Assembly (NCBI GenBank): GCA_009777575.1
Contig: WRLO01000009.1
Location: 1 to 62,395 of the forward strand
DNA from: Candidatus Cloacimonadota bacterium
Lineage (GTDB): Bacteria; Cloacimonadota; Cloacimonadia; Cloacimonadales; WRIO01
Length of the DNA stretch: 62,395 nt
Direction of reading: 5' to 3'
The position numbers and the translations under genes were made by a program. Below the pieces are notes generated by a model. The model was not told the origin of the DNA and searched no databases. It saw nothing but the letters and a program-made list of their open reading frames with translations. This document shows positions 42,774-51,504 of this stretch, piece after piece; position 1 is the stretch's first letter, and the number at the start of each line of letters is the position of its first letter.

Positions 42774-43550
42774 ATGAAATATGTTATTGCTTCAGATTTT
42801 CATTTAAAGTTTTATGAAAAACAATCAGACTGTGAGAGAAGGCTTCGGGTTGAAACTTTTTTGAAATCTTTGATTGGGAAAATTGACTGCCTTATCCTAG
42901 CTGGGGATATTTTTGACCTATGGATAGAATGGGATAGCGTAATTATTAAAAATTATTTTTCAACCTTGAAAATACTCTCTCAAATTAAAGATTCAGGATG
43001 TAAAATGGTTTATTTATCTGGTAATCACGACTTTTGGCTTGACAATTTTCTTGAAAACACAATTGGTTTCGATATACATGAAAATTTTTTTGTTGCCACG
43101 GTTAACGGAAAAAAAATATTTGTCAGTCATGGTGATTTATACACAAAAAATGACTTTAGATATCAATTTTTTAGGAGAATTATTCGTTCGAAAATTGTTA
43201 GGATTTTTTGTAAAATTCTACATCCAAACATCGTATTATTTTTTGGTCATAAATTATCTCGTTCTAGCAGAGATAGAAAAATGAATTCTAAAATTTGTAA
43301 AAATAAAGAAGCTGGTTTAATAAAAAAAGCTGAATTATTGAGTAAGGAATATGATTTGATAGTTTTTGGTCACACACATAATCCTGTAAAAATAGATTTT
43401 GGAAATAGTCTATATATTAATTGTGGAGACTGGATAAACCATAGCTCTTATTGCTATTTTGATAAAGATATATGTGAAATCAGGTATTTAAACACACCTT
43501 CATTAAGTATTGATGATATTAATAATAAAAATAAAAATGAAACTTGCTAA
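42774..43550 (+). CDS. lpxH: LpxH-like metallophosphatase (UDP-2,3-diacylglucosamine hydrolase family)
   Basis: A calcineurin-like phosphoesterase with all the metal-binding motifs: ASDFHL, ILAGDIFDLWI, LSGNHDFW, VSHGD and VFGHTHNP. Length and the GDIFDLW pattern fit LpxH, which makes lipid X in lipid A synthesis and implies an outer membrane. AAGGA lies just before the ATG at 42774; an in-frame TTG at 42756 is upstream of that site and unlikely. It overlaps a small open frame at its end. Confidence 0.82.
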   Translation: MKYVIASDFHLKFYEKQSDCERRLRVETFLKSLIGKIDCLILAGDIFDLWIEWDSVIIKNYFSTLKILSQIKDSGCKMVYLSGNHDFWLDNFLENTIGFDIHENFFVATVNGKKIFVSHGDLYTKNDFRYQFFRRIIRSKIVRIFCKILHPNIVLFFGHKLSRSSRDRKMNSKICKNKEAGLIKKAELLSKEYDLIVFGHTHNPVKIDFGNSLYINCGDWINHSSYCYFDKDICEIRYLNTPSLSIDDINNKNKNETC

Positions 43551-43680
43551 AATACTAAGCGAAATTGCTATTTCAAAGCAGTTTAGAGTTATGGATAAAT
43601 TACTTTTATCTTCAAACAGAGAAGCGAATTTCAAAGCAAATGAAGATATTGGTAAAAAGCAAGAATTGGAGAAATTTTGA
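43537..43680 (+). CDS. Possible small protein of 47 residues between lpxH and the PHP gene
   Basis: ATG at 43537 lies inside the last codons of lpxH, and TGA at 43678-43680 overlaps the TTG start of the next gene. The product begins MKLAKILSEIAISKQFRVMD, is charged and amphipathic, and resembles nothing I know. No ribosome site is visible, but translational coupling to lpxH is possible. The tight overlaps at both ends favour a real gene. Confidence 0.4.
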   Translation: MKLAKILSEIAISKQFRVMDKLLLSSNREANFKANEDIGKKQELEKF

Positions 43681-44504
43681 AAATAGACCTACATTTACAC
43701 ACAACCTTTTCTGACGGGAAGCTTAGTCCAGAAGAGATGATTAGAAACGCTTATGAAAACCACTATTCATTTATTTCTATCACCGATCATGATACCTTTG
43801 CTGGTTATCTAGAAGCAAAAGAATTTATGAAGGATAAATATCATACGCTAGAACTTATACCCGGTGTTGAAATTTCAACAATATTTGAAAACACTGAAGT
43901 TCACATTCTTGCCTACTATTTTGATGAAACCAATGAGGATTTGATCGAACTTCTGAAACAAGTTTATGATAGTCGCTATGGTAGAGCTTTAGAAATGGTG
44001 GCAAGATTGAAAACTTTTGGCATTGAACTTGATTGGGCTAGTGTTTTAAGTTATGCTGGAAAAAATAAATACATTGGTAGACCTCACATTGCTAGGGCAT
44101 TGATTACAAACGGTTCTATTAAAACTATCAGAGAAGCTTTTGACAAATACCTGCATAACGACTCACCTGCTTATGTCCCCAAATTAAAAGTTGATACTGA
44201 ATATGCCATAAATGTCATAAAAAAAGCTGGTGGTATTTCTGTGCTTGCCCATCCCGGAAGACTTTCTGACGATTCTATAGTTTACAATTGTATTGATATG
44301 GGGATTGATGGTCTTGAAGTTTATTATGTTTCCCATATTACTGGACAAACTAGACTTTATGAACAAATTGCTCTAGAAAACAACCTCGTTAGGACTGGTG
44401 GAACTGATTTTCACGGAAATGAATTTTTCTATGTTAACTACTCTGCCCCTGATATCTGTATTAAAGATCTAAAAGCATTAAATGAAAAGAGAAAGAACAA
44501 ATAA
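43677..44504 (+). CDS. PHP-domain phosphoesterase (TrpH / RNase AM type)
   Basis: A polymerase-and-histidinol-phosphatase domain protein of 275 residues. Metal ligands are seen in DLHLHTTFSDGKLSP, ISITDHDTFAGY, IPGVEIS, a VLAHPG histidine and GGTDFHGNE. Members hydrolyse 3',5'-bisphosphonucleotides or trim short RNA 5' ends. The start is TTG with GGAG at about 43668. Together with the NrnA-like gene in the same strand block, it suggests pAp or nanoRNA turnover (inference). Confidence 0.88.
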   Translation: MKIDLHLHTTFSDGKLSPEEMIRNAYENHYSFISITDHDTFAGYLEAKEFMKDKYHTLELIPGVEISTIFENTEVHILAYYFDETNEDLIELLKQVYDSRYGRALEMVARLKTFGIELDWASVLSYAGKNKYIGRPHIARALITNGSIKTIREAFDKYLHNDSPAYVPKLKVDTEYAINVIKKAGGISVLAHPGRLSDDSIVYNCIDMGIDGLEVYYVSHITGQTRLYEQIALENNLVRTGGTDFHGNEFFYVNYSAPDICIKDLKALNEKRKNK

Positions 44505-44518
44505 AAAAGGAGATTTAA

Positions 44519-45112
44519 GTGACTACAAATGAAAACCTAAAATTACCTATAAAATATACTCATCCACTATTTTCAAGATATTTTACTCTATTTCTTGGGT
44601 TAATGGTTATTGTTTATATGTTTTTCGTGATTTTCACTAAAACAAATCTTGATACTCCAACCTTTAGAAAAGTTTTACCTTTCATAATTATTTTATTTGC
44701 TTTTGACTCTGTTTCAAGAAATCTTTTCACCTTGAATCAAGTCACCATTGCAGAAAAATCTATTCAATTTTCTTTTTTATTAAAAAAGAAAATGATAATA
44801 AAATGGGAAGATATTGTAAAAATTGAAGCACATGTAGGAAAGAAAAAATATTTCACTTTGTATTATTCTCAAGTTTTGAAAGAGGATCAAATTGAGGTTT
44901 CTCAACAATCAATAAACACAATCAATTCAAACTTAAAAAAGTTTTTTTTCCTGATGGCTTTCACAAATATCATAGAAATTCTCAATCATATTAAAACTTT
45001 TGCTCCTCAAATTGAAACAGACGAATTTGTTAGTAGTTTATTAATAACCCCAAATTCTTCTTTGAAAGATAAATCATCACAGAGAGAGGGTAAAGGAGAG
45101 AACAATGCGTAG
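44519..45112 (+). CDS. Membrane protein with two helices and a PH-like domain
   Basis: Two hydrophobic segments (about residues 22-40 and 50-65) are followed by a beta-rich region (ITIAEKSIQ-like VTIAEKSIQFSFLLKKKMIIKW...) typical of bacterial PH-fold (YdbT/YcxE-like) proteins. The start is GTG with AAAGGAG about 8 bases upstream. The end overlaps the next gene by 8 bases. Function is unknown. Confidence 0.65.
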   Translation: MTTNENLKLPIKYTHPLFSRYFTLFLGLMVIVYMFFVIFTKTNLDTPTFRKVLPFIIILFAFDSVSRNLFTLNQVTIAEKSIQFSFLLKKKMIIKWEDIVKIEAHVGKKKYFTLYYSQVLKEDQIEVSQQSINTINSNLKKFFFLMAFTNIIEILNHIKTFAPQIETDEFVSSLLITPNSSLKDKSSQREGKGENNA

Positions 45113-45386
45113 ATTTTTGATTTTTTTAATTATGCTACTTGCCTTGTTTGTTTTGACTAGTTGCATGGCAGGTTCTGGAAGAAGCACTCCAGAATTTAAG
45201 GCTGGATTTTTTATAGGAATTTGGCACGGCTGGATAGCACCTATAGCCTTGATAGTCAGCATTTTTGATAGTAGTATAAAAATTTATGAAGTTAATAACA
45301 CCGGATTTTGGTATGAACTTGGGTTTTATATGGCTATTATATCAGGTTTTGGTGGTATTTCTTTATTCAGAAAAAAGAAATCATGA
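45105..45386 (+). CDS. Small membrane lipoprotein, 93 residues
   Basis: A type II signal peptide ends in VLTSC (Cys 20), followed by a conserved-looking stretch FKAGFFIGIWHGWIAPIALIVS and a second hydrophobic segment ending in FRKKKS. I recall similar small proteins in other anaerobes but no assigned function. A good ribosome site (AAAGGAG) precedes the ATG. Confidence 0.75.
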   Translation: MRRFLIFLIMLLALFVLTSCMAGSGRSTPEFKAGFFIGIWHGWIAPIALIVSIFDSSIKIYEVNNTGFWYELGFYMAIISGFGGISLFRKKKS

Positions 45387-45431
45387 ATATTCTCAAAATA
45401 GAATTTATTAATACTAAAGAGGAGGATTATT

Positions 45432-45635
45432 ATGACAAAACTCGTCACAGTTTATGGAATGACCAGTGAAAATTCAAGAAAAGTTATTACTGAAGGGCTA
45501 GAAAGGGTAAATGGTATTTATAGAGTCTCAATTACAATGTCTACAAGGCTGGTAGAAATTGATTTTGATGAAAAAACTATTACTTTGCCAGAAATAAAAA
45601 AAATTATTCATACCCTAGGATATGACCCTATGTAA
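45432..45635 (+). CDS. Heavy-metal-associated (HMA) fold protein lacking the metal-binding cysteines
   Basis: A 67-residue protein whose pattern fits the HMA/CopZ ferredoxin-like fold: MTSENSRKVITEGLERVNGIYRVSITMSTRLVEIDFDEKTIT...IHTLGYDP. In CopZ the first loop reads MxCxxC; here it is MTSENS, so it cannot bind copper in the usual way. AGGAGG precedes the ATG. It may be a regulator or structural homologue. Confidence 0.75.
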   Translation: MTKLVTVYGMTSENSRKVITEGLERVNGIYRVSITMSTRLVEIDFDEKTITLPEIKKIIHTLGYDPM

Positions 45636-45646
45636 GTAAATAAATA

Positions 45647-45669
45647 AAACCATAAAAAATCTGGTTTTT
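45647..45669 (+). terminator. Weak terminator-like hairpin
   Basis: AAACCA (45647-45652) and TGGTTT (45662-45667) form a 6-bp stem with a short T-run, 11 bases after the HMA-like gene. Confidence 0.4.
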
Positions 45670-45698
45670 GATTAAATTATATATATTATGGAGGAATC

Positions 45699-46091
45699 AT
45701 GAAACATGTAAGTTTTAAAGAAGTCCCACTTGAAGATGTTAGCGTGGATGGTGCAAAAGGTGCTAAGATAAGATGGCTCATTGGTGAGAGAGATGGAGCG
45801 CCTCATTTTGCTAAAAGAATGTTCGAAATTGAAGTTGGAGGTCATACTCCATATCATATTCATGATTTTGAACATCTGATTTTTGTTCTGGATGGTTTAG
45901 GTGAGCTAGTTACTGAAAATGGAAAATCTCAAATGAACCCTTGGGATGTAATTTATGTTGACCCTAACATGAAACACAATTTTGTCAATATTGGTGATAA
46001 ACCTTTAATATTTTTGTGTTCGGTACCGCATGAAGTTAAAAAAGTGGTAAAGAAAAATCCTTTTGCTGGAGGAGTTGCGAATAATTGTTGA
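45699..46091 (+). CDS. Cupin-domain protein
   Basis: A single cupin of 130 residues. Motif 1 is EVGGHTPYHIHDFEHLIFVLDGLGEL (His, His, Glu, His ligands) and motif 2 is PWDVIYVDPNMKHNFVN. The metal site is intact, so it may be a small enzyme or binding protein. The ending VPHEVKKVVKKNPFAGGVANNC contains a terminal Cys. A GGAGG site lies before the ATG. It converges on comF. Confidence 0.85.
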   Translation: MKHVSFKEVPLEDVSVDGAKGAKIRWLIGERDGAPHFAKRMFEIEVGGHTPYHIHDFEHLIFVLDGLGELVTENGKSQMNPWDVIYVDPNMKHNFVNIGDKPLIFLCSVPHEVKKVVKKNPFAGGVANNC

Positions 46092-46151
46092 TTATCGAGC
46101 TTTGGGTATGCATTAAGAGACTATCCTTGATTCCAAAACTAAAAAAGAGAT

Positions 46152-46871
46152 TTATGGACGTATTTTTCTTAATTTATAATTTTGCCCTACACTACCGGCT
46201 GCTATTACAAATACATAAATCCTTTTAGCTCCATAAGTTATCAATTCTTTACACAAGGCATTGGCAGTAGCTCCGGTAGTAAAAATATCATCAATAACTA
46301 ATAATGTCTTGTCTTTGAAAACCTTTTCATTTTTTATTTTAAATGAATTTATAGGATTTTTAAGTCTTGCTTCAAAATCGAGTAATGCTTGTTTGGGAGA
46401 GTTAGTATTCTTTACTATCATTGAGGATAAATCTTTAATCTTTAATGATTTTGAAATTATTGATGTAAGTAAGCGTGCTTGGTCTAAATGTCTTTCTTGA
46501 TACCTTTTCTTGTGCATAGGAACTGCGAGAATACCATCAACATTTATAAATTCAAGATATTCAGATTTTAATACTTCAATTGCTTTATTTGCTAAAAAAT
46601 ATCCTATTTTTTTGATTGATTTATATTTATAGATATGAATTAACTCTCTTGATATATGTCCATAGTCATACAAACTAGCGACCTTGTAAAAATATCTTTC
46701 TCCTAGCTCATCCTCACCTTTTAATAAACCTTTTTTTCTTTCAAGATAGGTAAGACAATTGTGACATAAACATTCTTTTTGTATAGAAATTCGACGATTG
46801 CAGTTATAACATACAGCTGGGAATGCAAGATTAAATATTATTTCGACTGCTTTTATTAATTTGATTAACAT
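46152..46871 (-). CDS. comF: ComF family phosphoribosyltransferase-like protein
   Basis: A type I PRTase-fold protein. The N-terminal zinc finger has CYNC and CLCHNC. The PRPP-binding motif is LLVIDDIFTTGATANAL (about residue 200), preceded by VPMHKKRYQERHLDQARLL and SPKQALLDFEARLKN. ComF proteins act in DNA uptake in competent bacteria, but most are of unknown role. Start at ATG 46871; a TTG just upstream is in frame. purQ lies 18 bases upstream. Confidence 0.9.
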   Translation of the reverse strand: MLIKLIKAVEIIFNLAFPAVCYNCNRRISIQKECLCHNCLTYLERKKGLLKGEDELGERYFYKVASLYDYGHISRELIHIYKYKSIKKIGYFLANKAIEVLKSEYLEFINVDGILAVPMHKKRYQERHLDQARLLTSIISKSLKIKDLSSMIVKNTNSPKQALLDFEARLKNPINSFKIKNEKVFKDKTLLVIDDIFTTGATANALCKELITYGAKRIYVFVIAAGSVGQNYKLRKIRP

Positions 46872-46889
46872 CAATCTTTTAATATTATA

Positions 46890-47594
46890 TTATTTTCGCT
46901 CCTTTATCCATTTATTTATCGACTCAAAGACAAATCTACCTTTTGTAGATGGTAATACATCGTCAGCTGCTCTTTCAGGATGGGGCATCATTCCGAGAAT
47001 ATTTCCTTTTTTATTTACTATACCGGCGATATTTAAAACCGAGCCATTGGGGTTAAAATCATCGAAAATATTACCAGAAGAATCTGAATATCTAAAAATA
47101 ATTTGCCTATTTTCTATAAGGTCATTTAATCCTTTGTCATCTATGAAATAGAATCCATCTTTGTGAGCTATCGGAATATCAATCACTTCGTTTTTTTGAT
47201 ATTCGCAGGTAAAAGGAGTGGTATTGTTTTCTACTTTGATATAATGATGTTGGCAAATAAATCTCATAGACTTATTTTTTAATAATGTTCCGGGTAATAG
47301 ATTTGCCTCTGTTAAAATTTGAAAACCATTACAAATGCCAATTATCAACCCCCCTTCATCTGCAAACTTAATTATTGCTGACATGATATTTGAATAGTTT
47401 GCTAATGCTCCACATCGTAAATAATCTCCATAAGAAAAACCACCTGGTATGACAACTACATCTGGATTTTTTAGCTCAAAGTCTTTATGCCAAACAAATT
47501 CGCATTCAGCTCCATGAAGTTCTGCCACCCATTTTATATCACGGTCGCAGTTTGAACCGGGAAAAGTGATGATATTATAAACAATTTTTTTCAT
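46890..47594 (-). CDS. purQ: Phosphoribosylformylglycinamidine synthase subunit PurQ
   Basis: The glutaminase subunit of FGAM synthase in purine synthesis. The class I amidotransferase has the nucleophile Cys in LIIGICNGFQILTEANLLPG and the His-Glu pair in MMPHPERAAD near the end. VVVIPGGFSYGDYLRCG is typical. GGAGG precedes the ATG. purS lies immediately upstream; purL is not in the window. Confidence 0.96.
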   Translation of the reverse strand: MKKIVYNIITFPGSNCDRDIKWVAELHGAECEFVWHKDFELKNPDVVVIPGGFSYGDYLRCGALANYSNIMSAIIKFADEGGLIIGICNGFQILTEANLLPGTLLKNKSMRFICQHHYIKVENNTTPFTCEYQKNEVIDIPIAHKDGFYFIDDKGLNDLIENRQIIFRYSDSSGNIFDDFNPNGSVLNIAGIVNKKGNILGMMPHPERAADDVLPSTKGRFVFESINKWIKERK

Positions 47595-47613
47595 CTTTTT
47601 CCTCCATAATATA

Positions 47614-47865
47614 TTAACTGCTTTCTATAATCTCAAATCTAAAATTTTCAGTATTAGGATTGACAAGAAGCTTTTCTCCCAATTCTTTAGTCAAAGATTT
47701 CACAATCTCTGGGTCATTTTCATCGAAAACAAGCTCATAATACTTATTTTCTTTAATGTCCATTACAGAATTATACCCTAATTTTTGCATAGTGTTTTTA
47801 ATCACACTGCTGCTTGGGTCGAAAACACTTGTTTTTAAACTGACAAAAACTCTTGTTTTAATCAT
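47614..47865 (-). CDS. purS: Phosphoribosylformylglycinamidine synthase subunit PurS
   Basis: The small bridging subunit of the three-part FGAM synthase (PurL-PurQ-PurS), 83 residues. TRVFVSLKTSVFDPSSSVIKNTMQKLGY and the closing NPNTENFRFEI fit the family. The start codon overlaps the pssA stop (ATATGA), with AAGGAAGGTG upstream. Confidence 0.94.
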   Translation of the reverse strand: MIKTRVFVSLKTSVFDPSSSVIKNTMQKLGYNSVMDIKENKYYELVFDENDPEIVKSLTKELGEKLLVNPNTENFRFEIIESS

Positions 47866-48728
47866 ATTTTTGGCACCTTCCTTATTTTTTTGTAAATTAG
47901 TCTTTCTTGGTGTCTATATATTTGAATTTTGGTCATATTATATAACCCATATAATATGTAGAGCCAGGCTCCTATAAAATAAACCCAAACGGTAAATCTG
48001 ATTGCTAATACTGCAAAGGCTGTAAAAAAAGCAACTGCGAGAGAAAGATATTTTTTTGTTTTTTTCTTCTTATTGACAGCAATATAGGGAATCTTGGATA
48101 CCATCAAAAAGCTCATTAATGCCATGATTAACACTAAGGCAAACTGTAATGAGGTGTTCATGCTGTCAGAAAACCAGCTCACATTAAATAAAACCATCTC
48201 TTTGAACAAGATAAATGAACATACCGCAGCGGCAGCCATTGGTATAGGTAATCCCATAAAATCAGCCTTTGTAGTATGAGAGGTAGTCATTACATTGAAT
48301 CTCGCAAGCCGATAACCGCCACATAATACATAGATAATAAAAACTGCAAAACCTAAAAAACCAAAATGTTTCAAACTAACTTGCCAAGCTATAAACCCAG
48401 GTACTACTCCGAATGCTACAAAATCAGCCAACGAGTCCGCTTGCGCCCCTATCTTGCTAGTTGCATTTAACACCCGTGCCATTCTACCATCAAAACCATC
48501 CAATATTAACGACATAGTAACCAACCAAGCTGCTTGAAAAAAATAGCCTCCAGCTGCTTGATTTAAAGCTACTAAAGCACAAATCACGCTCGCTGCTGTG
48601 AAAATATTTGGTATTAGATAAGCTATTCTCTTGTCTAATATCAAATCTTTTTTTTTCTTTGGAGTGAGCAATCCAGCTCTTCTTCTTATTATTAATTTAA
48701 GTTTATTACTCAATATCTTACCCCACAA
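47862..48728 (-). CDS. pssA: CDP-diacylglycerol-serine O-phosphatidyltransferase
   Basis: A membrane enzyme that makes phosphatidylserine. The CDP-alcohol phosphotransferase motif is complete: DGFDGRMARVLNATSKIGAQADSLAD. NIFTAASVICALVAL precedes it, and several hydrophobic helices follow. The start is uncertain: TTG at 48728, or TTG at 48713. It lies 6 bases after the Psd-like gene, as expected for the phosphatidylethanolamine pathway. Confidence 0.92.
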   Translation of the reverse strand: MWGKILSNKLKLIIRRRAGLLTPKKKKDLILDKRIAYLIPNIFTAASVICALVALNQAAGGYFFQAAWLVTMSLILDGFDGRMARVLNATSKIGAQADSLADFVAFGVVPGFIAWQVSLKHFGFLGFAVFIIYVLCGGYRLARFNVMTTSHTTKADFMGLPIPMAAAAVCSFILFKEMVLFNVSWFSDSMNTSLQFALVLIMALMSFLMVSKIPYIAVNKKKKTKKYLSLAVAFFTAFAVLAIRFTVWVYFIGAWLYILYGLYNMTKIQIYRHQERLIYKKIRKVPKI

Positions 48729-48734
48729 ATTAAA

Positions 48735-49334
48735 TTAATCATGTCCATAATTTTCATTCAAAACACCAATTTCAGAGTATCCAGCCTCTATTATACCACC
48801 TTCAGCTACTTCAAGATTGTATCTTTTGGGAATAAAAACCTCACAGACAGCATTACCCGGCACTAAACCTATCAATGTAGCTTGATAATTCACTATATTA
48901 TTAATAAATATATGTGCAGTCGCACAATTTATTTTCCAACAAACATGTGAAATATCCTTGTTTTTTATATCCTGTATTGAGGTGTTAGGTATATCATGTT
49001 TTGTGCAAGTTACAAACTCACAGGAATCAAAAAAAGGTTTTTTTATTGTTATTAGATGCCCTTCTTCAACTTCTGTTATTTTAATTATTTTTCCGTTCAT
49101 TGGCGCAATCACCACATCTTCTTCAAATTTTTGAAATTCCTTATTAAAACGAAAGACATACAAAATGAAGAAATAAGCTCCGAGAGCCATAAATGACCCG
49201 TATTGGGTGTATAATGCCGGAAATGTTATGGAAAAAATAAAATTTATAATTATCACTAGAGCTGGAAAGGCTAAATATTTGTATTTAACTCTGTTAGCTC
49301 TTATCAACATGTCTATCGGTATAAATTCTTCCAT
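48735..49334 (-). CDS. Phosphatidylserine decarboxylase-like protein lacking the pyruvoyl motif
   Basis: A 199-residue protein with two N-terminal membrane helices (about 18-57) and a C-terminal soluble domain. Its layout matches the short archaeal/Bacteroidota-type Psd: FRFNKEF..., then DVVIAPMNGKIIKI where Psd has VVAPADGKI. The catalytic Asp is Asn, the conserved His-containing VHxN-type strand is not evident, and the FGSR self-cleavage site near the end reads AGYSEIG. Its position next to pssA still suggests phospholipid work. Either a degenerate Psd, a Psd-fold relative or an unusually divergent enzyme. Confidence 0.6.
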   Translation of the reverse strand: MEEFIPIDMLIRANRVKYKYLAFPALVIIINFIFSITFPALYTQYGSFMALGAYFFILYVFRFNKEFQKFEEDVVIAPMNGKIIKITEVEEGHLITIKKPFFDSCEFVTCTKHDIPNTSIQDIKNKDISHVCWKINCATAHIFINNIVNYQATLIGLVPGNAVCEVFIPKRYNLEVAEGGIIEAGYSEIGVLNENYGHD

Positions 49335-49354
49335 ACTATCCTAAAAAAAGCGTT

Positions 49355-50686
49355 TTAAAAAATCCCAACTCTTTTATAAATAAAATCAACATTTTGTAAA
49401 TATCTATCATAAGAAAAGATAGCATCTAACTCATCTTTACATATTAAATTCATTAGCTCTTCATCGTTTTCAATCAAAGATTTAAACGGAATTTTGTGCT
49501 TCCAACACTCCAGAGCATGATTTTGAATCTTTGTATAAGCATATTCTCTGGGATTGAGATTTTTTTCACCCTTTTTTTCAGATGAAATAGGGCAACATTC
49601 TGTTATTTTTAACAATAAAACCTGTGAAAACACTAACCCATTGGTTATATCTAAATTCTTTTTTATGTTTTCTGGATAAACTACCAAATTTTCGATGAGT
49701 AATTTCAATTTATAGAGCATATAGTGCAATAATATCGTGGAATCTGGTAATATAATTCTTTCGACAGAAGAATGACTAATGTCCCTTTCGTGCCATAGAA
49801 CATTATTTTCCATTGCTGTTTGTGCATTTGCTCTCAAAATCCTTGCCAGTCCGCTTAATTGTTCACTAGTTATTGGATTTTTCTTATGAGGCATTGCAGA
49901 AGATCCTTTTTGCCCTTTTGAAAAGTTTTCTTCAACTTCACGGACTTCAGTTCTTTGTAAATGTCTAATTTCTATGGCAATTTTGTCAATTGTTGTGCCT
50001 ATTAAAGCGATTGTGGTCAAAAACTCTGCATGGGTGTCTCTTTGAATAATTTGAGTAGAGATTTTAGAAGGTTTCAGTCCCAGATATTCACAAGTCAAAA
50101 TCTCGACTTCTGGACTGATATGAGCAAAATTTCCTACTGCTCCAGAAATTTTCCCTACTGAGATTCTTTCAATCGCTTGTTCTATTCTCTCAATATTCCT
50201 ATTCATTTCATCATACCATAAAACGAATTTCAATCCGAATGATGTTGGTTCAGCATGGATTCCATGTGATCTGCCAATACAAAGTGTATCTTTAAATTCT
50301 ATGGCTCTTTTTTTTAGCGAGTTACAAAGTTCTTTCAAACTTTGTAGAATTAAAACACCCGCTTTTCTGCATTGTAGAGCTAAGGCAGTATCAAGCATAT
50401 CTGATGAAGTCATCCCAAAATGTAACCAACGCGAAGATTCTCCTACAAATTCAGCCACATTTGTTAAAAAGGCTATTACATCGTGCTTTGTATTTGATTC
50501 AATCTCATCAATTTTTTCTGTATCAAATTGAGCTTTAGTAAGAATATTTTGCAGATCAGCATCCGGAATCAAACCGATTTTATTCATTGCCTTACAAACA
50601 GCTAATTCAACTTCGAGCCAGCTTTGATATTTACTTTCAGATGTCCAAACTTGCATCATTTCTGGACGACTATATCGGGCTATCAA
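49355..50686 (-). CDS. purB: Adenylosuccinate lyase
   Basis: A fumarase/aspartase superfamily enzyme for two steps of purine synthesis. MIARYSRPEMMQVWTSESKYQ opens it. HFGMTSSDMLDTA carries a catalytic region, and the signature loop SSAMPHKKNPITSEQLSGLAR is intact. An insert CCPISSEKKGEKNLN (about residue 360) extends a loop before REYAYTKIQ and is encoded by a partly palindromic segment at 49569-49592. The start is TTG with AGGAG 6 bases upstream. It shares the strand with purQS and phospholipid genes. Confidence 0.95.
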   Translation of the reverse strand: MIARYSRPEMMQVWTSESKYQSWLEVELAVCKAMNKIGLIPDADLQNILTKAQFDTEKIDEIESNTKHDVIAFLTNVAEFVGESSRWLHFGMTSSDMLDTALALQCRKAGVLILQSLKELCNSLKKRAIEFKDTLCIGRSHGIHAEPTSFGLKFVLWYDEMNRNIERIEQAIERISVGKISGAVGNFAHISPEVEILTCEYLGLKPSKISTQIIQRDTHAEFLTTIALIGTTIDKIAIEIRHLQRTEVREVEENFSKGQKGSSAMPHKKNPITSEQLSGLARILRANAQTAMENNVLWHERDISHSSVERIILPDSTILLHYMLYKLKLLIENLVVYPENIKKNLDITNGLVFSQVLLLKITECCPISSEKKGEKNLNPREYAYTKIQNHALECWKHKIPFKSLIENDEELMNLICKDELDAIFSYDRYLQNVDFIYKRVGIF

Positions 50687-50738
50687 TGGATACTCCTAAA
50701 AGATATTTTTTTTACATACATCTTTATTTCATTATTCC

Positions 50739-51443
50739 TTATCGCAAAGGATTTACTACTATGTTTTCATGCTCTATTCTATCAATATGGATGATAAAAT
50801 TTCGCGTATATGGGGTGTTTATTCTCAGTTCAGAGAGATTATTTTGCCTATCATAAACAAAAGCAATTCGCAGATTTTGATTTTGATTATGTATATCGCT
50901 TAATTTCATCTCAGGCGTGAAAACAATCGTAAAACCATCTATTTCAGCTTGATGTGTATCTAAAATTATCTCCCTTTGATTATGTAGAACAGTAAATATG
51001 TTATCAGAAAAAAACTCTGTTATATTCGAAAGCTGAGACAGTATTGAATTGTTTGTTGAACGCCTCTCTGAGCTTGAACTTCCAGCATTAAATATATGAG
51101 TTTCTATTTCTGAACTTCCAAACATCCTTGTCTGAGCTTGGTCTTTATCAATATAAAAAGCAAATAACACCCCACCACCTAGTCCTAAAATGCCTTGATT
51201 TAAAACATCAAATCTGAATTTATCGCTTGCCTTTGAAAGTATCGCCTGCCCTCGAATAGAAAAAGCCTGATATTGAAGCTCTGTCATTCCTGTAATCCGA
51301 AATGTCTCCCATCTAGATAATTCATTTTCTAAGAGTGAGAGCTTGTCTTGGTCAATGATCACTTTAGGAGTCACTGCACAAGTCGTAAAACAAACTAAGA
51401 ACACTATCGAATAAAAATATATATATTTAATAAATTTTTTCAT
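50739..51443 (-). CDS. Outer-membrane-type lipoprotein, LolA/LolB-like
   Basis: A type II signal peptide ends in FTTCA (Cys about 22). The mature protein is beta-rich and contains the repeated strands seen in LolB-like or DUF4292 proteins (FRITGMTELQYQAFSIRGQAILSKASDKFRFDVL). LolB inserts lipoprotein into the outer membrane; identity here is tentative. AAAGGA precedes the ATG. Confidence 0.6.
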   Translation of the reverse strand: MKKFIKYIYFYSIVFLVCFTTCAVTPKVIIDQDKLSLLENELSRWETFRITGMTELQYQAFSIRGQAILSKASDKFRFDVLNQGILGLGGGVLFAFYIDKDQAQTRMFGSSEIETHIFNAGSSSSERRSTNNSILSQLSNITEFFSDNIFTVLHNQREIILDTHQAEIDGFTIVFTPEMKLSDIHNQNQNLRIAFVYDRQNNLSELRINTPYTRNFIIHIDRIEHENIVVNPLR

Positions 51444-51475
51444 TTTTCATTCCTTTCATAATATAACAATAGTTC

Positions 51476-51504
51476 AAGATTTTTAAAGAGATTGATTTTG
51501 TCAA
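51476..51504 (-). promoter_or_regulatory. Possible promoter of the LolB-like gene
   Basis: On the minus strand, TTGACA (51504-51499) and, after 17 bases, AATCTT (51481-51476). Only the -35 box is convincing. Confidence 0.35.

Noticed and set aside
44519..45112. Transporter
   Set aside because: Only two helices and a PH-like soluble domain are present; nothing suggests transport.
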